From: Armatimonadota bacterium
GTDB taxonomy: Bacteria > Armatimonadota > UBA5829 > JAUSEB01
Reading direction: 5' to 3'
DNA: 55,688 nt
NCBI GenBank assembly: GCA_030649165.1
Contig: JAUSGG010000133.1
Span: 1-55,688, forward strand
A program made the position numbers and the translations under genes. This document shows, in pieces, positions 43,945-51,267 of the stretch (positions are counted from its first letter, which is position 1; every line of letters starts with the position of its first letter). Below the pieces are notes generated by a model. That model had not been told where the DNA came from. It searched no databases and worked only from the letters and a program-made list of their open reading frames with translations.

Positions 43945-44499
43945 TTAAGCGGTGATAACCTGGTTCGTCCTCAGGTATTCAAGCGCCTCAGTGATCTCAT
44001 TCCTGCTGAACTTGCCCGGTTTGAGGGCGTGTACCGTGTCAATGACGTCGCTGTCAGCCACGGGTTTCCCGCGCGCGGCGAAGTAAGAGTACGCATAGTG
44101 CGTGGTAGCGAACAATTCCAGGCTGGTGGCCGACCGCCTGCCAAAGACGTTGATCACGGCGTCAATCTCAGCCTTGTGCTTGTCAAGGAAGTCTTGGGCA
44201 TGCTTCCTGACGTCTTCGTTCTGCGGCCCGGGTGAGATGCTGTATCCACCGTTGACGATGTATTGCACCTTCACGGCGCCAAGGACATCTGCGTAATCCA
44301 GATCGCCCATTAGCGCAGCAGAGAACGGACCGTAAGTATAGAACTCGAAACGGTATCCGAGGGATACGCCCTTCCATTCCTGAAGGAAGTAGACCATTTT
44401 CTGGAGCGCGGTTTTGCCGAACATCTCCACATTGTCGGCAATGTAGGCAATCGCACCGTACCGCTCCCACGGGATCCGTATCTCGATCTTAGTCGACAT
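43945..44499 (-). CDS. YwgA-like protein (Panacea/DUF4065-like fold suspected)
   Basis: This 184-residue cytosolic protein resembles Bacillus YwgA. GKTALQKMVYFLQEWKGVSL and FEFYTYGPFSAALMGDLDY match its core, and the LQKMVYFLQ pattern recalls the Panacea antitoxin domain, whose members neutralise varied toxins. It overlaps the HD-phosphohydrolase gene by 11 bases, with AAGGAAGGAG before its ATG, so the two are co-translated. The ywgA gene is also next to an HD phosphohydrolase gene (ywfO) in B. subtilis, which supports a conserved functional pair. Whether it regulates the HD enzyme is inference. Confidence 0.72.
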   Translation of the reverse strand: MSTKIEIRIPWERYGAIAYIADNVEMFGKTALQKMVYFLQEWKGVSLGYRFEFYTYGPFSAALMGDLDYADVLGAVKVQYIVNGGYSISPGPQNEDVRKHAQDFLDKHKAEIDAVINVFGRRSATSLELFATTHYAYSYFAARGKPVADSDVIDTVHALKPGKFSRNEITEALEYLRTNQVITA

Positions 44500-45907
44500 G
44501 TGTCTCCTTCCTTTCCGTTACCTTCGCCACTATTCCAAGCGCCTCCTCCTTATCCGCATTGTCCACGTACAGCCTTTGTTGGTCTATACTGCGGAGGCCT
44601 TTCACCACGGGGCATATGTCAGACAACGGCTTGTTTGAGCCATCTTCCATTTCTACTACTATCTCTTCTTCCTTTTTGAACTTGTACCACGACTTGGCAG
44701 CCGAGTCCGCCATCCGCACGAGGCTACCGAGTTTGTCCGATATCCGGTTGAACACTTCGATGTCCTCCTGCTTAGGGGTTTCCACTGTTTCGTAGATCCT
44801 CCTGTAGTGGTTTCTCTCTCTGATTCTTCTTGCATCGTCGCTGTGTTTGTTACCCGCGACGATGCCCGCGACACGCCAGTCGTCCCACTTGAGGAACTTG
44901 CTCAGGTTCCTGCGGCTGTCCGGCGGCGGGAAGCCGTACGGCAGGAGTGTGCCGAGCACCTGTTCCAAGTGGTAATCGTAGGCTCGCCTGGTCTTGTGAA
45001 AGTAGACCTGCGTGAACATCGCATACCTAGCAAGAATGAGCTCCTCCGCGGCGTGCCACCCACCCTCTTCGACCCCAAGTCTCAGCCCGAGGCCGCTTTT
45101 TGACCGGGCGACGCCAGCGGTTCCTTCTTCAAGTTCGGTGTCCTCCACGACCGCCAGGGTGTGCAGGAGTCGGTCGATGTCGAACCGGCCGTATTGCACG
45201 CCGCAGTGATACGAGTCCCGAAGGAGATAGTCCATTCGGTCAACGTCCATCTGGCTGGTCAGCAGATCCCGCCAGAACAAGTGGCTGCCCATCTGGGGAT
45301 CCCCATCAAGGATCCCTGCGACATCGTCGGAAGTTATCTCGGCATTTGTTTTGAGACTCCGGTTGCCGTCGATCACGTCACTGAAGAAGATGCGGATCAC
45401 GGCAGCGGAATACTGCTCGTGAGAGTACCTGGCTTGCGCGTCGCTCGTGCCAGCCTTCGACTTCTGAGCCGCAATCGGCATCAGTGACTCTGCCGCATGA
45501 GAGAACGGCCCGTGTCCTACGTCATGAAGAAGCGCCGCCAGGCGCACGATCCATCGGGCTCGCTCAATCCCAAGATCGTTGTAGTGCAGGACGTTCTTCA
45601 GCCTATTGACGTACTTCTGGTTGCGCGTGATCAAGTCGAACGCTTTCCCGGCCAGGTGCATCACCCCAAGTGAGTGCTCGAATCTGGTATGGGCAGCACC
45701 TGGGTACACCATATCGGTGAACGCGAGTTGCCTGATGCGGCGCAGCCGCTGGAAGTACTCGTGGTTGATAATGTCGCGTTCCCAGTCGGTGATAGTTATG
45801 AACCCGTGTATCGGGTCACGGATTTCGTAATACTTGTCGGGATTCAGACCAGTGTCCTCCCACGGCTCAAGGCGTTCCTCTCCGAACACCCGTTTGCAGT
45901 ATACCAT
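44489..45907 (-). CDS. SAMHD1/YwfO-like HD phosphohydrolase
   Basis: This 472-residue HD-superfamily protein is of the dNTP triphosphohydrolase/SAMHD1 type. Metal ligands are H78 (RFEHSLGVMHLA), H128-D129 (LLHDVGHGPFSHA) and D221 (SQMDVDRMDYLLRDSYHCG); H132 and H137 fit catalytic positions. Relatives hydrolyse (d)NTPs, and some act in phage defence or nucleotide homeostasis. The C-terminal third (from about 290) is helical and charged. It is translated with a YwgA-like partner. No strong ribosome binding site precedes the ATG at 45907; AAAGGG is 12 nt away. Confidence 0.88.
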   Translation of the reverse strand: MVYCKRVFGEERLEPWEDTGLNPDKYYEIRDPIHGFITITDWERDIINHEYFQRLRRIRQLAFTDMVYPGAAHTRFEHSLGVMHLAGKAFDLITRNQKYVNRLKNVLHYNDLGIERARWIVRLAALLHDVGHGPFSHAAESLMPIAAQKSKAGTSDAQARYSHEQYSAAVIRIFFSDVIDGNRSLKTNAEITSDDVAGILDGDPQMGSHLFWRDLLTSQMDVDRMDYLLRDSYHCGVQYGRFDIDRLLHTLAVVEDTELEEGTAGVARSKSGLGLRLGVEEGGWHAAEELILARYAMFTQVYFHKTRRAYDYHLEQVLGTLLPYGFPPPDSRRNLSKFLKWDDWRVAGIVAGNKHSDDARRIRERNHYRRIYETVETPKQEDIEVFNRISDKLGSLVRMADSAAKSWYKFKKEEEIVVEMEDGSNKPLSDICPVVKGLRSIDQQRLYVDNADKEEALGIVAKVTERKETHVD

Positions 45908-45938
45908 ACCTTGTCAATACCCTTTGCTAAGCACTTCG

Positions 45939-45960
45939 GCATTTCGACGCCGAAACCCTG
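45939..45960 (+). repeat. Flanking direct repeat B of the HD/YwgA-like module
   Basis: GCATTTCGACGCCGAAACCC, 31 bp upstream of the HD gene start. Together with repeat A it brackets exactly the two-gene unit. Confidence 0.4.
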
Positions 45961-46101
45961 CCACCAGCCCTCCCGCGAAGAGAGGCGCCGCGTCCCTTAC
46001 AGGAACATCCATCCTCCATGCCGAATGGTTCACTATCCCAGCCATTTATGTTGGCCCAGACCATGAACGCAAACATAGAACAAATCCCAGGCGACAAAAA
46101 C

Positions 46102-47988
46102 ATGCCGGAGAAGAAAAGCGGCCCGCGCCCGCGTACCCTTCTGCTCATCCTGCTAACCCAGGCGGTCATCATCGGCTGGGTGGCGGACAGCGAGATTGCG
46201 CGGGGCGTGTACCTCATCTGTTATTCGTTGATGACCCCGACTGTTCTCTACCTCCTGCTGGCGCGAGCGTTGAGACGGTGGCTGCCGTTCGAGAATAATG
46301 AGCTTCTGCTTGCGTACATCGTTCTGACCGCGACAATACCGATCGTCGGCTTCGGCGGGCTGAGCTTCTTAATGCAGGGGATGGGCTACCTGTCCTTCGT
46401 GTCGGGATCGCAGCCGGAGTGGGTCAAGTTCGTCCAACACCTCGCCGGGATGCCGCTGCTTCACGACCCAAAGGCCATCCAGGGACTTTATCTAGGCCGG
46501 ACCGGCGTTCCCTGGCACGCGTGGTTAACGCCGATTGCGTTCTGGAGCGTCTATCTGCTGCTGCTCAGCGGAATATGGCTCTGCCTGGCGGGCATTCTGC
46601 GGCGGGTCTGGATACACCAGGAGAGACTGACCTTTCCGATCACGACGCTGCCTCTGCAGATGATGGACCCCCGCGACGACATATTCCGCCGTCCCATCTT
46701 TTGGGCCGGGTTCGCAATACCCGCCCTCCTTCAGAGCCTGCTCGCGCTCCACGAGTGGTTTCCCGCCGTGCCCGCCGTGCAACTAAAGGCGATGAATATC
46801 GCGCCGATGGTTTTCACTACCCCGCCCTGGAACGCGATCCCGGCGTTCAATATCGGCTTCTACCCGATTGCAATCGGACTCGCCTACTTCGTGCCGAGCC
46901 AGGTCAGCTTTAGCTGCTGGTTTCTATATGTATTGATGACCCTGGTCTACGTCGCCGGCGCTATGTTCGGGGTGGAAGGGACCGGCGCGGGGGTCGGAGT
47001 CGGGGTGGGATCGGCGATGTTCCCTTACCCGCACGAGCAGGCGACCGGCGCGTGGCTGGCCTTCGCCGGCATCATACTGTGGGGCGCGAGAAGCCATTTG
47101 CGCACTGTGATGAAGTCGCTTCCGGTCGAGGAGCGGAACGCCATGCGCCGGCTTCCAGCGTTGGCCCTGTTGTGCGCCCTCGCCTGCGCTGGGATGATGG
47201 TCGCGGTCGGCGTGCGACCCGTCGTTGCGCTCGGAATAGTCGGGATTTACGTGGCCTATACGCTCACCGGCGCGCGGATTCGGGCGGTTGCCGGCGGGCA
47301 GTGGACTTTCGCGCCGCTTTGGACCCCTCACCACATCACGGCCTCGATACTGGGCACGCGGGGAATGGGGGACCAGTCGCTGATCGCGGGAGGGCATTTC
47401 GACCTCATCCACGTCGATATCCGCGCTCAGTCGCTGCCATACTTGATGGAAGGGCTTTGCATCGCGGAGCGGACCGGAATACGCTGGAAGACGATCCTGA
47501 CCTGGGTGGCCGCCGGAACCGTAACTGCTCTGATCCTTGGGTGGTGGTTCGGTCTTACGAAGCTGTATTCCCTCGGAGCCTCCACCGCTAAGACAAATCC
47601 GTATCCGCTGCTCAAGGCCAAGATATGCTTTGACGGCGTAAACAGGCTGGCGACCGCGGGGGGCCACGGCTACCGGGCGGGAGCGCTTGCCATGCTTTTC
47701 GGCGCGGGACTGACGCTGCTTCTGACGTGGACGCGCGGGCTCGGAGTTTACGGCCTGCACCCGATCGGCTACGCGCTGTGCAACACGCTGATCATTCGGG
47801 CGTTCGCCGTCCCATTCTTCCTCGCCTGGCTTGTCAAGGTGATCGTGCTGCGATGGGGCGGCAGCAGGGCCTATCACCGCAGCGTGCCGTTTTTCGTCGG
47901 GGTGATCCTGGGCGATATCGTCGCGCAGGGGTTCTGGACCATTCTCGCGTCGGTCCTGAACCTGCCGGTGTACCAGTTCTTGACCTGA
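46102..47988 (+). CDS. Large polytopic membrane protein (DUF6785/6784-like)
   Basis: This protein of about 628 residues has a dozen or more hydrophobic helices and conserved loops such as NNELLLAYIVLTATIPIVGF, RRVWIHQERLTFPITTLPLQ, GTRGMGDQSLIAGGHFDLIH and LHPIGYALCN. It matches my recollection of the DUF6785/DUF6784 proteins of Armatimonadota and related phyla, which resemble oligopeptide-transporter-like carriers. Substrate unknown. Several in-frame ATGs exist (46018, 46048, 46063, 46102). The last is chosen because AGGCGA lies 7 nt upstream and a short basic N-terminus precedes the first helix. Confidence 0.75.
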   Translation: MPEKKSGPRPRTLLLILLTQAVIIGWVADSEIARGVYLICYSLMTPTVLYLLLARALRRWLPFENNELLLAYIVLTATIPIVGFGGLSFLMQGMGYLSFVSGSQPEWVKFVQHLAGMPLLHDPKAIQGLYLGRTGVPWHAWLTPIAFWSVYLLLLSGIWLCLAGILRRVWIHQERLTFPITTLPLQMMDPRDDIFRRPIFWAGFAIPALLQSLLALHEWFPAVPAVQLKAMNIAPMVFTTPPWNAIPAFNIGFYPIAIGLAYFVPSQVSFSCWFLYVLMTLVYVAGAMFGVEGTGAGVGVGVGSAMFPYPHEQATGAWLAFAGIILWGARSHLRTVMKSLPVEERNAMRRLPALALLCALACAGMMVAVGVRPVVALGIVGIYVAYTLTGARIRAVAGGQWTFAPLWTPHHITASILGTRGMGDQSLIAGGHFDLIHVDIRAQSLPYLMEGLCIAERTGIRWKTILTWVAAGTVTALILGWWFGLTKLYSLGASTAKTNPYPLLKAKICFDGVNRLATAGGHGYRAGALAMLFGAGLTLLLTWTRGLGVYGLHPIGYALCNTLIIRAFAVPFFLAWLVKVIVLRWGGSRAYHRSVPFFVGVILGDIVAQGFWTILASVLNLPVYQFLT

Positions 47989-48006
47989 TCCCTCAGGTGA
48001 GGCGCG

Positions 48007-48108
48007 CCTGGAGGGATAACGGACGACCGCTTTAGGGCGAACACGAGGTTCGCCCCTACGGTTGGACTGCGTTTCCCTATCCCTCCAGGTATCATACCTG
48101 GAGGGATA
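48007..48108. terminator. Repeated palindromes between convergent genes
   Basis: A perfect 31-nt palindrome with 15-bp arms (TATCCCTCCAGGTAT and its complement around one C, 48078-48108) follows a third copy of CCTGGAGGGATAAC (48007-48020) and a hairpin AGGGCGAAC/GTTCGCCCC (48034-48056). It lies between the DUF6785-like and PD40 genes and probably blocks read-through in both directions. Confidence 0.6.
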
Positions 48109-48131
48109 ACGGGCGAACACGGAGGCCGGTG

Positions 48132-49679
48132 TTACTTCGGCTCCAGCAGCCAAATCTCCGGATAGCCCGGCTGTGACTTGGTCTCCAGGCCGGCTTCCTG
48201 TCGCGACATCAGACGGCGGATCTCGGCGACGAGCGCCGTTCGACGCTTGGCCCAGGAGAAACACGATATCCCCGAGTGATCCACCAAGACCCGTTCCTTG
48301 CCGGTCGCAAGATCGCGAACCACAAGGTCCCGATTACCCTCTTCGCCAAGAAAGCCGCGCGCGAAAGCAATCCGCTTTCCGTCCGGGGACCATACCGGTG
48401 ACATGTGCATTCTGCCGACAGCCGACATCATTTGCGCCGACACTTGCTGAAACGCTTCCGTAACAACATCTGCCCGCATGCGTCCTTGCGCGGTGTCATT
48501 GCTCGAATCGCCGCCGGCAGGCTGCAAGTCCGCGGGACACTTCGCTTTCAGTTTGGCGATTTCCCCCATTTCCGTCATTGTCATAGCGCCGCTCCTGAGT
48601 TTCCTGAGCTGCGTCGGAGTCAGTGTGGCGCCATATTGTTCGTCAATCGCTTTCGCGAAGGCCCTGGTCATAGCCGTCCGAACCGCCGTCGCCTGTTCTT
48701 TCGACGGTTCGCTGTGTGTAAGCATCTTCGGGTTCCGCCCATCCGCATCGCAACTCCAGATCGCCACCGTGGTATAGCCGACGTACTTCCTGTCGGAGAT
48801 CTTCAGACTCCCCGAAGTGAGGGAACTGTAAGCGAAGCGCGCTCCTACGGGCGACCAACTTGGGCACAGCGCCGAGGGCTTACCGCGGATGACCTTGCGC
48901 TGTGTCCCGTCTATCGATAGCACAACCAGAACAGAGCCCTCCGGCGCGTTCCTCGCTTCCCGCGGCGTTGGCGTTTCCACGACGCCGATGGATACATTCA
49001 TCGCGAGCTTGCCGCCGGCGTAAACGATCCTTGTGCTGTCCGGGGACCAGGGCTGCTGCCAGACATAGTTCTCATCGGGCAACGCATCGTCGGCAAGGAC
49101 CCGTTCCGCCCCCGACGCTACATCTACCACGCAGACTGAGCTCGATTGCTCGCCCGCGATCCTGAGAAAGGCAATGTGTTTGCCGTCCGGAGACCAGCGC
49201 GGAATTGCGATTCTCCTGGTCATATCGGTTGTGTCTGTGATCGCCAGCCGACGGGTTTCGCCCGGCTTCTTGTTCACGGGGTCGAAAACACGCTTTACGT
49301 AAAGGCCGCCATCCAGCCCTAGGAAAGCAAGGCGATCCCCGTCGGGAGACCAGTCGATGGCGCGCGCGCGCCTATCATATCGGCCCGGCATACGGGCCGG
49401 ATTATCTTCAAGCTTCTTGGGATCGACGGTCGTGTCCTCGTCGATCCGACCTATCCCGCTGAGAAGATAGAGATCGCCCGCAAAATGATCGCCGTCTTCA
49501 TGTGAATAGAAGGCTACATTGTCTCCGTTTGGGGATATTGCGGGACTTACTCCCCCGCTGGTCTTGGAGTAGTCCGGGACCAGTACTTTGAAGGACTTCA
49601 ACTCGTCCGGATTAGGTCCCGCGGCATAAGCCATACCAGCGCAAAGAAATAAGTATGCAGTGATGAGTGATCTCTTCAT
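48132..49679 (-). CDS. Exported PD40/TolB-like beta-propeller protein
   Basis: This 515-residue protein has a signal peptide (ITAYLFLCAGMAYAAG) and at least five PD40/WD40-like blades with the SPDGKxIAF pattern (AISPNGDNVAFYS, DWSPDGDRLAFLG, RWSPDGKHIAFLR, PWSPDSTRIVYAG, VWSPDGKRIAFAR). An insert with a conserved LTPTQLRKLRSGAMTMTEMG helix lies near residue 360. It likely works in the periplasm as a scaffold or sensor. GGTGGAG lies just before the ATG, 10 bp after the anti-sigma gene, so all three genes of this unit are probably co-transcribed. Confidence 0.85.
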   Translation of the reverse strand: MKRSLITAYLFLCAGMAYAAGPNPDELKSFKVLVPDYSKTSGGVSPAISPNGDNVAFYSHEDGDHFAGDLYLLSGIGRIDEDTTVDPKKLEDNPARMPGRYDRRARAIDWSPDGDRLAFLGLDGGLYVKRVFDPVNKKPGETRRLAITDTTDMTRRIAIPRWSPDGKHIAFLRIAGEQSSSVCVVDVASGAERVLADDALPDENYVWQQPWSPDSTRIVYAGGKLAMNVSIGVVETPTPREARNAPEGSVLVVLSIDGTQRKVIRGKPSALCPSWSPVGARFAYSSLTSGSLKISDRKYVGYTTVAIWSCDADGRNPKMLTHSEPSKEQATAVRTAMTRAFAKAIDEQYGATLTPTQLRKLRSGAMTMTEMGEIAKLKAKCPADLQPAGGDSSNDTAQGRMRADVVTEAFQQVSAQMMSAVGRMHMSPVWSPDGKRIAFARGFLGEEGNRDLVVRDLATGKERVLVDHSGISCFSWAKRRTALVAEIRRLMSRQEAGLETKSQPGYPEIWLLEPK

Positions 49680-49689
49680 TGTTCTCCAC

Positions 49690-50436
49690 CTACATCTGGG
49701 ACAGAATCAAGGCAGCCTGATTGACGCTCACCTCTGTTTTGAGCGGCGGGCGTTCGATCTCCGATGCGCCTGTCTCGGGGCGTATCGGGATAACCTCATT
49801 CCGCAGCGGGATCTCGGCAACGGGCCTATCCCCGCCGGCAGCGACTACGATCCGGCTTGCGTTTGCTTCTATATGCAGTTCAACACGGAAATCCACGTCG
49901 GGGACAGCGGCAGTTTGCGGCCGCGTTCTTCGCGGCGGTCTCACGTGGCGCAGATGAGCCATCCGTTTTGGAGAAGCCGGACGGCGATGCTTTACTACAC
50001 GGTCGGGCGCTTGCGGCGCGACAGTATCCGGTCGCTTCAGCGCCGGACGGTGAACTGTTCTTAACGGCGTTCGATTACGAACAACCCGCTCGATAGCTTG
50101 CTTTTTCGCCGCGGGCGGCGCTATGCCTGATCTGCTCAGAACGAGCAGCAGCAGGCAAGCAGCGACTGCTGCTCCCGCGGCGAAAAACCAGACGAACCTG
50201 CGCGCCGGTCTTGGTTCAGGCAATATCCGCGACATAACCTGCCCGGTGATATCAGGCCCAACCTCCGGCTGCGCGAGGCTTCCCTCGATGCAGGACACCA
50301 TCCCCCGGAGCTTCGCAATCCTTGCCGCGCACAGGGTACACTCCCGCAGATGCGCCTCCAGTTCCGATCGCTTCGGCTCGTCGAGATCGCCGCTGTCGAG
50401 AATCAGCAAATCCTCAAACCTTACGTCACAATTCAA
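49690..50436 (-). CDS. Anti-sigma factor, zinc-finger type, membrane anchored
   Basis: This 248-residue protein starts with a zinc-binding anti-sigma domain, H29-x3-C33-x2-C36 (HLRECTLC), in the cytoplasm. One membrane helix (about 82-103, FVWFFAAGAAVAACLLLLVL) and a basic, proline-rich outer region follow. It should hold the adjacent ECF sigma factor inactive until an envelope signal arrives. Its start overlaps the sigma gene by 11 bases, ensuring equal expression. Confidence 0.88.
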   Translation of the reverse strand: MNCDVRFEDLLILDSGDLDEPKRSELEAHLRECTLCAARIAKLRGMVSCIEGSLAQPEVGPDITGQVMSRILPEPRPARRFVWFFAAGAAVAACLLLLVLSRSGIAPPAAKKQAIERVVRNRTPLRTVHRPALKRPDTVAPQAPDRVVKHRRPASPKRMAHLRHVRPPRRTRPQTAAVPDVDFRVELHIEANASRIVVAAGGDRPVAEIPLRNEVIPIRPETGASEIERPPLKTEVSVNQAALILSQM

Positions 50437-50971
50437 CTTCGATCACCGCCAATCGTTCCGCCAGCATCTTAAGGGCGCGATGGAGCTTCACGCGAACGGC
50501 TCCCGGTGAAACTTCCAAAGCTTCGGCTATCTCGGATGTTGAGTAACCTTCCTGGTACCTCAGAACCACCACGCTGCGGTATTCCGGCGGAAGGCCCGAT
50601 ATCGCCGTCCTGACATCCTCGGCCCCGCGGCGCTTCAGGGCTTCACTCTCCGCGGAGTCCACGAAAGGCTGCGCGGAATCCAGCAGAGTGTCGATGTCCT
50701 CGGTAGGGACCCGGTGGGACATTCTCCTGATGCAGCAGTTGACGACGGTTACTCTGAACCACGGCCAGAAATGACCGGCCTCGGAGAAGCCGTCCAAGCT
50801 CCGGAACGCGTTGACGAAGGCGTCCTGAGCCGCATCTTCGGCATCGTCCCAGTTTCCGAGCATACGATAGGCCAGAGTCAACGCCGAACGCTGGTGGCGG
50901 GCCACCAGTTCCCGGAACTCATCGCTTTTGCCCTTTTTCACCCGCCGGATTATCTCGACATCCGATAGCAA
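50426..50971 (-). CDS. ECF-type RNA polymerase sigma factor
   Basis: This 181-residue sigma-70 family protein has only regions 2 and 4. Region 2 (LAYRMLGNWDDAEDAAQDAF, residues 33-52) melts the -10 element; region 4 is a helix-turn-helix (YSTSEIAEALEVSPGAVRVK). It is RpoE/SigW-like and heads a unit with its anti-sigma factor and a PD40 protein, a common arrangement for envelope stress control. TTG is the start. GAGGG lies about 9 nt upstream. The promoter was not identified with confidence; TATAGT near 51011 (minus) has no clear partner. Confidence 0.92.
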   Translation of the reverse strand: MLSDVEIIRRVKKGKSDEFRELVARHQRSALTLAYRMLGNWDDAEDAAQDAFVNAFRSLDGFSEAGHFWPWFRVTVVNCCIRRMSHRVPTEDIDTLLDSAQPFVDSAESEALKRRGAEDVRTAISGLPPEYRSVVVLRYQEGYSTSEIAEALEVSPGAVRVKLHRALKMLAERLAVIEVEL

Positions 50972-51096
50972 GCCCCCACACCCTCGCAGGTCAATCGTTG
51001 CCTTTCACTATAACAGTACTCAGTCGATCGCGGGAATGTTACAGGGATTGGGAGTCGAGAGTCGAGGCAGTCGGAGGACGCCGAGGGCGGGCAACT

Positions 51097-51135
51097 CCCT
51101 CTCCCTGGAAGGGAGATGGTTGGGGTGAGGGTGGA
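51097..51135. repeat. C-rich palindromic dispersed repeat
   Basis: CTCCCTCTCCCTGGAAGGGAG followed by TGGTTGGGGTGAGGG, upstream of the sigma factor gene. Confidence 0.6.
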
Positions 51136-51205
51136 GCTTATCGGTAAAAGCAAGCCGGTCGTCCCGGACAGCACGTTCCGTCCGATCAAGTCCGGCTGAT
51201 GCGCC

Positions 51206-51234
51206 GAGGGCCGGGCGAAAATCGCCCGGCCCTC
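51206..51234 (-). terminator. Terminator hairpin of the 1093-residue protein gene
   Basis: Perfect 13-bp stem, GAGGGCCGGGCGA with TCGCCCGGCCCTC, loop AAA, 34 bp after the stop. Its GGGCCGGG core resembles the hairpin at 26125-26150. Confidence 0.7.
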
Positions 51235-51267
51235 GTGTATGCAGCTTCCAAGCGCTCTTGCTTTCGG

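Noticed and set aside
46924-48264. 446-codon minus-strand open frame
   Set aside because: Antisense to the DUF6785-like gene and crosses a terminator palindrome; low-complexity composition.
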